Origin: CAYQLK01 sp964418515
Lineage (GTDB): Bacteria > Patescibacteriota > Microgenomatia > CAYQLK01
Direction of reading: 5' to 3'
NCBI GenBank assembly: GCA_964418515.1
Contig: CAYQLK010000019.1
Location: 1-19,367 of the forward strand
DNA: 19,367 nt
The translations under genes and the position numbers were made by a program. The notes beneath the pieces are model-generated. The model ran no database searches, had not been told where the DNA came from, and saw only the letters and a program-made list of their open reading frames with translations. Each line of letters starts with the position of its first letter. Position 1 is the first letter of the stretch. Of this stretch, positions 15,232 to 19,367 are shown piece after piece.

Positions 15232-16413
15232 ATGGCTGACAAATTCGAAAGAACCAAGCCGCACGTTAACGTTGGTACCATTGGTCACGTCGACCACGGT
15301 AAAACAACTACAACTGCTGCTATTACAAAAGTCCAATCCGACAAAGGAATGGCAAACTTCAAAGCCTTCGATCAAATCGACAAGGCGCCTGAAGAAAGAC
15401 AGCGTGGTATTACTATTTCTATCGCTCACGTTGAGTACGAAACAGAAGCTAGACACTACGCACACATTGATGCTCCTGGTCACGCTGACTACATCAAGAA
15501 CATGATTACCGGTGCCGCTCAAATGGACGGTGCTATTCTTGTTGTTTCCGCTCCAGATGGTCCAATGCCACAGACTCGCGAGCATATTTTGCTAGCACGT
15601 CAAGTTGGTGTGCCTTCAATTGTTGTTTTTATGAACAAGGTTGATATGGTTCAAGATCCAGAACTTCTTGATCTAGTCGAGATGGAAATTCGCGAACTTT
15701 TGACCAAGTACCAATACCCTGGAGACACAACCCCGATTATTCGTGGTTCTGCACTCAAAGCTCTCGAAGGAGACGCTGAAGGAGTTAAGAGTATCGAAGA
15801 ATTGCTTAAAGCTGTTGACGAATTCGTTCCAACACCAGAGCGCGACACTGACAAGCCATTTTTGATGCCTGTCGAAGACGTTTTCTCGATTAAAGGTCGT
15901 GGAACCGTTGTTACAGGACGTATCGAAAGAGGAGTTGTCAAAGTGGGTGAAGAAATCGAAATCGTTGGTATCAACCCGATCAAGAAATCTACCGTCACTG
16001 GAGTTGAAATGTTCAACAAACAGCTAGACGAAGGTCAAGCTGGAGACAACGTTGGAGTTCTGCTTCGTGGAGTTGAAAAAGACGACGTCGAGCGTGGACA
16101 AGTTCTTACTAAACCAGGAACCTCCACTCCTCACACCGAATTTGAGGCTGAGGTTTATATCCTCACCAAAGAAGAAGGTGGACGCCACACTCCATTTTTC
16201 TCTGGATACCGCCCACAGTTCTACGTTCGTACAACTGACGTAACTGGTGAAGCTAAACTTCCAGAAGGAACCGAAATGGTTATGCCTGGTGACACAGTCA
16301 AGATGACAATCAAACTCATCGTACCTGTCGCCATGGAAGAAGGTCTACGTTTCGCTATCCGCGAAGGTGGCCACACCGTAGGTGCCGGAGTCATCACAAA
16401 GGTAATTGCCTAA
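15232..16413 (+). CDS. tuf: elongation factor Tu
   Basis: EF-Tu delivers aminoacyl-tRNA to the ribosome as a GTP complex. The 393 residues are full length, with three domains. The GTPase motifs are GHVDHGKT (18-25), RGITI, DAPGH (80-84) and NKVD (135-138), with SALKALEG as G5. DAPGH and NKVD replace the more usual bacterial DCPGH and NKCD. Residues at known kirromycin-resistance positions (in LRFAIREGG) are unchanged. AAGGAG lies eleven bases before the ATG. Unlike the classical str operon, tuf here is separated from fusA by about 4.9 kb and has its own promoter and leader hairpin. A 21-base relic resembling its 3' end occurs about 90 bases downstream. Confidence 0.98.
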   Translation: MADKFERTKPHVNVGTIGHVDHGKTTTTAAITKVQSDKGMANFKAFDQIDKAPEERQRGITISIAHVEYETEARHYAHIDAPGHADYIKNMITGAAQMDGAILVVSAPDGPMPQTREHILLARQVGVPSIVVFMNKVDMVQDPELLDLVEMEIRELLTKYQYPGDTTPIIRGSALKALEGDAEGVKSIEELLKAVDEFVPTPERDTDKPFLMPVEDVFSIKGRGTVVTGRIERGVVKVGEEIEIVGINPIKKSTVTGVEMFNKQLDEGQAGDNVGVLLRGVEKDDVERGQVLTKPGTSTPHTEFEAEVYILTKEEGGRHTPFFSGYRPQFYVRTTDVTGEAKLPEGTEMVMPGDTVKMTIKLIVPVAMEEGLRFAIREGGHTVGAGVITKVIA

Positions 16414-16437
16414 AGGCAAGTAGCTTTGTGAAAGAGC

Positions 16438-16502
16438 GTAGTCAAAACTGAGTGCAATTTTGCCAGCGACAGAAATTAAACGAATTTTGACGAGCATCTA
16501 TA
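16438..16502 (+). repeat. palindromic repeat, copy A
   Basis: The segment runs GTAGTCAAAACTGAG, then AATTTTG, then GAAATTA, CGAATTTTGACGAG and ends in ATCTATAA. GTCAAAACT (16441-16449) can pair with AATTTTGAC (16483-16491). The same order of blocks occurs at 17253-17318, where the outer arm changes on both sides in a way that keeps pairing. I take it to be a diverged copy of a dispersed intergenic palindromic element. Confidence 0.5.
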
Positions 16503-16522
16503 ACAAAGGTAATCGCTTAATA
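16502..16522 (+). pseudogene. relic of a tuf 3' end
   Basis: The 21 bases from ATA to TAA read I-T-K-V-I-A-stop, the same as the last six codons and stop of tuf (16393-16413). The two differ at three positions, all synonymous third bases. The remnant lies between tuf and the terminator and suggests a former tandem tuf, or recombination that left part of an older tuf end. Homology is not visible further upstream, so the match is short. Confidence 0.4.
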
Positions 16523-16544
16523 CAAGCAATAACTTAAACAAAAG

Positions 16545-16570
16545 ACCCGTCCATCTGAGGCGGGTTTTTT
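16545..16570 (+). terminator. intrinsic terminator after tuf
   Basis: ACCCGTC (16545-16551) pairs with GGCGGGT (16559-16565), seven pairs including one G-T, around a seven-base loop. Six T residues follow. It lies 131 bases after the tuf stop, beyond the repeat and the tuf relic. Confidence 0.87.
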
Positions 16571-16594
16571 GTGACCATTTTTACCCGTTCAAAG

Positions 16595-16623
16595 TTGAAA
16601 ATAAGCCTATAATATGATACAAT
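16595..16623 (+). promoter_or_regulatory. sigma70 promoter of the orphan gene at 16659
   Basis: TTGAAA (16595-16600) and TACAAT (16618-16623) are separated by 17 bases. A TATAAT at 16608-16613 overlaps but lacks a correctly spaced -35. Transcription should start near 16630. Confidence 0.65.
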
Positions 16624-16642
16624 ATACCTTAGAACATTAAGA

Positions 16643-16661
16643 AAGAGGTGTAAACACTTTG
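16643..16661 (+). promoter_or_regulatory. Shine-Dalgarno with TTG start
   Basis: AAGAGGTG at 16643-16650 precedes the TTG at 16659 by eight bases. No ATG or GTG in the same frame lies nearby that would give a plausible start, so TTG is chosen. Confidence 0.6.
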
Positions 16662-17171
16662 GCTAACGCCGAAGCAATTCTGGTCCAGGTCAAGGGTAAC
16701 CACCTTGCCCATCGGATCGACCGAGCCAATTCGGACAGGGTCTTCAGGTTGAGCGACATGTTCAGCGAAGGTGCAATGCTCCTCGGCGGGGACAAGTTCA
16801 ACGCCGTTCTGCTCACCAGCCGAAGCGGCAACATGTACCTTCTGGCCGAGAACGGCGTGCTCGTTAACCGTAACGAGTCCGTCAAGACCGGCAAGCTCCA
16901 CATTACCGACCTTGAGACCGACGAGTGGCTGCTCGAAACCGAGCTGACCATTGGGTATTCGTTCTACTACCGCCAAGTGCGGGGAGGTGAAGTACTCCAC
17001 GGCAACAGCTCGGCGATCACGGAAATCGTTCCGTTTTTGATGCGAACCCATACCGACGAGTACCTCGCCGACAAACCCTACTGCGACGCCATCGAGCGCT
17101 TCGAAGAAGGCATACCCCAAGGCGGCGACGTTCACTCGCTGATGCGTCGCACCAGTCCCGCACTGGCATAA
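16659..17171 (+). CDS. uncharacterised 170-residue protein
   Basis: The family of this 170-residue protein is unknown to me. It has no signal peptide and no membrane helix. The sequence is acidic overall and looks mainly beta-stranded in the middle (LGGDKFNAVLLTSRSG, NMYLLAENGVLV), with a more helical C-terminus. An open frame of 183 codons exists on the opposite strand over the same interval. The plus frame is preferred because a promoter, a Shine-Dalgarno and a terminator are all in the right places for it. Third positions are strongly GC-rich, unlike tuf next door and like the genes at 10402, 17703 and 18839. It is a single-gene unit starting with TTG. Confidence 0.72.
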   Translation: MANAEAILVQVKGNHLAHRIDRANSDRVFRLSDMFSEGAMLLGGDKFNAVLLTSRSGNMYLLAENGVLVNRNESVKTGKLHITDLETDEWLLETELTIGYSFYYRQVRGGEVLHGNSSAITEIVPFLMRTHTDEYLADKPYCDAIERFEEGIPQGGDVHSLMRRTSPALA

Positions 17172-17195
17172 CCACCTCATTCACAGTTCACCACT

Positions 17196-17225
17196 AAGCC
17201 CTCCCCTAAAAGGAGGGCTTTTTTT
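17196..17225 (+). terminator. intrinsic terminator after the orphan gene
   Basis: AAGCCCTCC (17196-17204) pairs perfectly with GGAGGGCTT (17212-17220) around a seven-base loop, followed by a T run to 17225. It lies 24 bases after the TAA stop and shares its stem with the terminators at 10958 and 18669. Confidence 0.9.
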
Positions 17226-17520
17226 GTTTCAGGTCTTCTGAAACGCAGGCTTGTAGCTCAAACTGAACAAAATTTTGGGGGACTCAAATTATTTTGCGAA
17301 TTTGAGTGAGAACCTATAAACTCCAAACTTCCCTTTTGCTGACCACTTTTTATCTCTCCAATTTGCTTTGATGGATCTCTTTTTGCGAACGGGTATGGAT
17401 TTTGCTTCAGCAAAAGAGTGAGTAAAAAGTGAAAGTGCAAAATCTCGCCGGGATTTTGAACGTGCCATAAAAGCGAATTGAAAAACATTGTTTCTTGTAA
17501 AGAAAAGTATCCCGTAGTAT
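17226..17520. other. gene-free interval rich in inverted repeats
   Basis: About 295 bases between a terminator and the glpX promoter hold no gene I can support. They contain repeat copy B (17253-17318) and several exact complementary pairs. These are CTTTTGCTG (17333-17341) with CAGCAAAAG (17408-17416), CACTTTTTA (17344-17352) with TAAAAAGTG (17423-17431), and CAAAATC (17438-17444) with GATTTTG (17452-17458). The first two pairs are in crossed order, as in a pseudoknot. Overlapping minus-strand frames of 60-90 codons, rich in lysine and arginine, exist here. They have no ribosome site and look like by-products of the repeats. Confidence 0.5.
17253..17318 (+). repeat. palindromic repeat, copy B
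   Basis: The segment runs TGTAGCTCAAACTGAAC, AATTTTG, GACTCAAATTA, CGAATTTGAGTGAG and ends in ACCTATAA, matching copy A at 16438-16502 block by block. It contains a perfect 8-bp hairpin, CTCAAATT (17283-17290) with AATTTGAG (17299-17306). CTCAAACT at 17257-17264 can compete for the same arm. Relative to copy A the outer pair changes from G-C to C-G, keeping complementarity. Confidence 0.5.
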
Positions 17521-17549
17521 TTGACATCCAGCCTCAAAAATGCTATAAT
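17521..17549 (+). promoter_or_regulatory. perfect-consensus promoter of glpX
   Basis: TTGACA (17521-17526) and TATAAT (17544-17549) match the consensus with a 17-base spacer, and TGC at 17541-17543 adds an extended -10. Transcription should start near 17556. Together with the promoter at 10333, it is the strongest in the window. Confidence 0.9.
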
Positions 17550-17571
17550 TCCGCAGTTTTGGACAACCGTT

Positions 17572-17621
17572 AAGGAGGTCCGTGAACAAGCTCATTTACT
17601 TGGAGAAGGAGAACTACCATT
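17572..17621 (+). promoter_or_regulatory. two ribosome sites before glpX
   Basis: AAGGAGGT (17572-17579) lies three bases before a GTG at 17582. That GTG opens a frame of 61 codons not in phase with glpX. A second AAGGAG (17606-17611) lies seven bases before an ATT at 17619, which is in phase with glpX. Which of these starts the enzyme is unresolved. Confidence 0.45.
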
Positions 17622-17702
17622 TCGTCGGCACAAACCCTCGTTATCCCTTCCGGGCCGCTCAAGGTCAGGAACTACACCCCCACGCCCGATCGCAATATCG
17701 GG

Positions 17703-18638
17703 ATGGAGCTCATTCGGGTTTCCGAGGCCGCAGCTCTCGGTGCCGTCCGTTGGTTCGGTCTTGGTGACAAGATCGGTGCCGACCAAGCCGCCGTCGATGC
17801 CATGAACGCGATGCTCGCCACGGTCGACATGGACGGTATCGTCAGAATCGGCGAAGGAGAAAAAGACGAAGCTCCGATGCTGTTCAACGGCCAAGCGGTC
17901 GGGAACGGCAACGGACACAAGATGGATGTCGCTGTCGACCCAGTCGATGGGACAACCATTCTCTCCGAAGGGCGAGAAGGTTCCATTGCCGTTATCGCCG
18001 CCGCACCAAGCGGGACCATGATCGACGTCCGTGACTTTTTTTACCTCGACAAGATTGTTGTGGGCAAGGAAGCCAAGGGCAAGGTCGACATTACCGCTCC
18101 GGTCGCCTGGAACATCGAACAGGTTGCCAAGGCGCTCGACATTCCCGTCAACAGCGTCGTCGTGACGATCCTCAAGAGGGATCGCAACAACGAAATCATC
18201 AAAGCTGTTCGGGCAGCGGGCGCTCGTATCAACCTCATCGGCGACGGCGACATTGCCGGCGCTCTTGTTGCCTGTATGCCAGGCACAGGTGCTCATATGC
18301 TGCTTGGCAGTGGTGGGTCGCCGGAAGCCGTCACGGCTGCTTGCGGCATCATTGCCCTCCGTGGCGACATGCAGTGCCGACCTTTTATCTCTCGTGATGA
18401 AGAGCGGCGCGCCATTCTCGAGAAGGGGATTAACCCCAACAGGGTCATGACTCTTGACGATCTCGTGTCCAGTCAGGACACGTACTTCGCAGCCACAGGA
18501 GTGACCAATGGCACCATGCTCCAGGGCATCCAGCCTCTGGCGCACGGTGTGACCGTCAGCCATTCCATTGTTATGCGAGGTCTCACCGGCACCATTCGTC
18601 GGATCGAGACCGAACACAATTGGGATCGCGATAGCTAA
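17703..18638 (+). CDS. glpX: class II fructose-1,6-bisphosphatase (GlpX type)
   Basis: GlpX hydrolyses fructose 1,6-bisphosphate to fructose 6-phosphate, the committed phosphatase step of gluconeogenesis; some members also act on sedoheptulose bisphosphate. Metal and substrate motifs of the lithium-sensitive phosphatase fold are visible: GEGEKDEAP (E51, E53), DPVDGTT (79-85), YLDKIVVG, GDGDIAGAL and LLGSGGSPEAV. The ATG at 17703 is the first conventional start in frame and gives 311 residues, but it lacks a Shine-Dalgarno. The codons just upstream encode PTPDRNIG, which resembles the conserved N-terminus of the family, so the protein almost certainly begins earlier. An ATT at 17619 behind AAGGAG, or a +1 shift from a GTG-started frame at 17582, would supply it. 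GC-rich codon use sets it apart from tuf. It is a single-gene unit. Confidence 0.95.
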   Translation: MELIRVSEAAALGAVRWFGLGDKIGADQAAVDAMNAMLATVDMDGIVRIGEGEKDEAPMLFNGQAVGNGNGHKMDVAVDPVDGTTILSEGREGSIAVIAAAPSGTMIDVRDFFYLDKIVVGKEAKGKVDITAPVAWNIEQVAKALDIPVNSVVVTILKRDRNNEIIKAVRAAGARINLIGDGDIAGALVACMPGTGAHMLLGSGGSPEAVTAACGIIALRGDMQCRPFISRDEERRAILEKGINPNRVMTLDDLVSSQDTYFAATGVTNGTMLQGIQPLAHGVTVSHSIVMRGLTGTIRRIETEHNWDRDS

Positions 18639-18668
18639 TATCGCACATCTCTCCTTATTCGCCCTTAC

Positions 18669-18699
18669 AGCCCTCCCCTAAAAAGGAGGGCTTCTTCTT
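18669..18699 (+). terminator. intrinsic terminator after glpX
   Basis: AGCCCTCC (18669-18676) pairs perfectly with GGAGGGCT (18685-18692), and a T-rich tract with two interrupting C residues follows. It lies 30 bases after the TAA stop and shares its stem with those at 10958 and 17196. Confidence 0.82.
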
Positions 18700-18742
18700 G
18701 CTTGACTTCATTTTAATAATTCATATCTCTCAATTCTCATTC

Positions 18743-18771
18743 TTTACTATAGGCTCAAAATATGATATAAT
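18743..18771 (+). promoter_or_regulatory. sigma70 promoter of the gene at 18839
   Basis: TTTACT (18743-18748) and TATAAT (18766-18771) are separated by 17 bases. The -10 matches consensus; the -35 matches at four positions. Transcription should start near 18778. Confidence 0.65.
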
Positions 18772-18780
18772 TAGAACAAT

Positions 18781-18804
18781 TGGGTAAGCATAAAACCTTG
18801 CCCA
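18781..18804 (+). other. 5'-terminal stem-loop of the leader
   Basis: TGGGTAAG (18781-18788) and CTTGCCCA (18797-18804) form an 8-bp stem with one T-G pair and an eight-base loop. It starts about three bases after the predicted transcription start, much as the tuf stem-loop does. No T run follows, so it is not a terminator. It may stabilise the mRNA. Confidence 0.5.
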
Positions 18805-18838
18805 GAAGCACATTTAGCTAAAAGGAGCCCTTTAAGCT

Positions 18839-19357
18839 TTGTTTATCCCAGCTGTCGCAGTTACTCTGGTTGTCATAGTTGTTGTTGTGATCTTTCTGTT
18901 TCTCAGAAAAACAGGATCACATACGACCCAGCCAGCACCCAGCCTCCTCGACACCTTGCCACAAGGCATACGCCACCTCACTTTGTTCAGCAACCGCGGC
19001 GACCTAACACTCGTCGAAAACTGCGCGCCACTCATGCGCTACGAGGATGCCAGCATCCTCAGACCTGAAGCTGTCTTTATTTACGCACTTGATTCCACAG
19101 TCAGCTTTATCAAGAAGCATGGTAGGCAGCCAATCTGCCTCTATGCCGCGTTCAACCTTGGACAGATCTTCGATTACGCCCTTCAAGGCGCCGTCGGTGG
19201 TTTCACCCAGGCCAAGGTTCACGTCGTGGTCGTATATTTCGACGTGCCGACCCAGCAATTCAAAGTCTTCTTCGATTCCGAAGCGGACGAAAGTTTTGCT
19301 ATTAAGCAATTCGAGCAAGTCGCGTCTGCTGGGCGAACACCACTCACAACGTGGTAG
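18839..19357 (+). CDS. uncharacterised membrane-anchored protein
   Basis: This 172-residue protein of unknown family begins with one strongly hydrophobic helix (about residues 4-23) followed by RKTG. That suggests a single N-terminal membrane anchor with the basic residues after it on the cytoplasmic side. A short proline-rich linker leads into a globular domain from about residue 38. This domain contains LTLFSNRGDLTLVENCAPL and a beta-rich HVVVVYFDVPTQQFKVFF segment. No catalytic motif is recognised. The TTG start at 18839 is chosen because AAGGAG (18822-18827) lies eleven bases upstream and the hydrophobic segment begins at once. Codon use is GC-rich like glpX. The stop lies ten bases from the window end, so any terminator is out of view. 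Confidence 0.68.
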   Translation: MFIPAVAVTLVVIVVVVIFLFLRKTGSHTTQPAPSLLDTLPQGIRHLTLFSNRGDLTLVENCAPLMRYEDASILRPEAVFIYALDSTVSFIKKHGRQPICLYAAFNLGQIFDYALQGAVGGFTQAKVHVVVVYFDVPTQQFKVFFDSEADESFAIKQFEQVASAGRTPLTTW

Positions 19358-19367
19358 TCCTCGTCCT

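Noticed and set aside
16629..17180. Minus-strand open frame of 183 codons opposite the orphan gene at 16659
   Set aside because: It is slightly longer than the plus frame, but the promoter, Shine-Dalgarno and following terminator all fit the plus strand.
17258..17537. Basic minus-strand frames of 60-90 codons in the gene-free interval
   Set aside because: They overlap repeat copy B and the glpX promoter, have no ribosome site, and several overlapping frames are open at once, as expected for low-complexity repeats.
17592..18617. Minus-strand open frame of 341 codons opposite glpX
   Set aside because: It mirrors the GC-rich codons of glpX. The plus strand carries family motifs, promoter and terminator, and the minus frame has no recognisable domain.
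88..19357. Reassignment of TGA to glycine or tryptophan, as in some CPR lineages
   Set aside because: None of the fourteen main genes ends in TGA, but long conserved genes also contain no in-frame TGA, and glycines are encoded by GGN, so the standard code is adequate.
1..19367. tRNA, rRNA, CRISPR array or insertion sequence
   Set aside because: No cloverleaf-like segment, rRNA signature, regularly spaced repeat or transposase motif was seen on either strand.

Overview
The window comes from a bacterial chromosome, most likely a Candidate Phyla Radiation (Patescibacteria) member. That placement is inferred from the CPR-like RpoB/RpoC/EF-Tu sequences, the AT-leaning codon use, a short 1148-residue RpoB and many orphan small proteins. 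No 16S rRNA is present to confirm it. The standard genetic code fits: rpoB, rpoC, fusA and tuf read through without in-frame TGA. None of the fourteen main genes uses TGA as its stop.

Positions 88-10321 hold the transcription/translation core. rpoB and rpoC overlap by one base. rpsL, rpsG and fusA follow, with their own promoter embedded in the last codons of rpoC. In many bacteria tuf follows fusA directly. Here about 4.9 kb separates them (10322-15231). That interval holds a GC-richer orphan gene (10402-10941), a small two-helix membrane protein (11024-11344), and a promoter-driven structured RNA leader with a terminator that can be sequestered (about 11380-11550). It then holds a three-gene unit: a 673-residue protein of unknown family, a PIG-L/LmbE-type deacetylase and an APH-like kinase. 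tuf follows with its own promoter and a stem-loop at the predicted mRNA 5' end.

Downstream of tuf lie three single-gene units: an orphan gene (16659-17171), glpX for class II fructose-1,6-bisphosphatase (17703-18638, probably starting further upstream) and a membrane-anchored orphan (18839-19357). Together with the orphan at 10402, these four genes differ from the rest. They have GC-rich third positions, each has its own sigma70-type promoter and a good Shine-Dalgarno, and three start with TTG. Three are followed by nearly the same GCCCTCC/GGAGGGC terminator. They are interleaved with AT-richer genes, several of which lack a Shine-Dalgarno and may be translated from leaderless or very short-leader mRNAs.

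The signals most worth following are the leader RNA at 11380-11550 with its unknown/deacetylase/kinase unit, the two-class gene architecture, the unclear translation start or frameshift of glpX, a relic of the tuf 3' end downstream of tuf, and a pair of diverged palindromic repeats flanking the gene at 16659.
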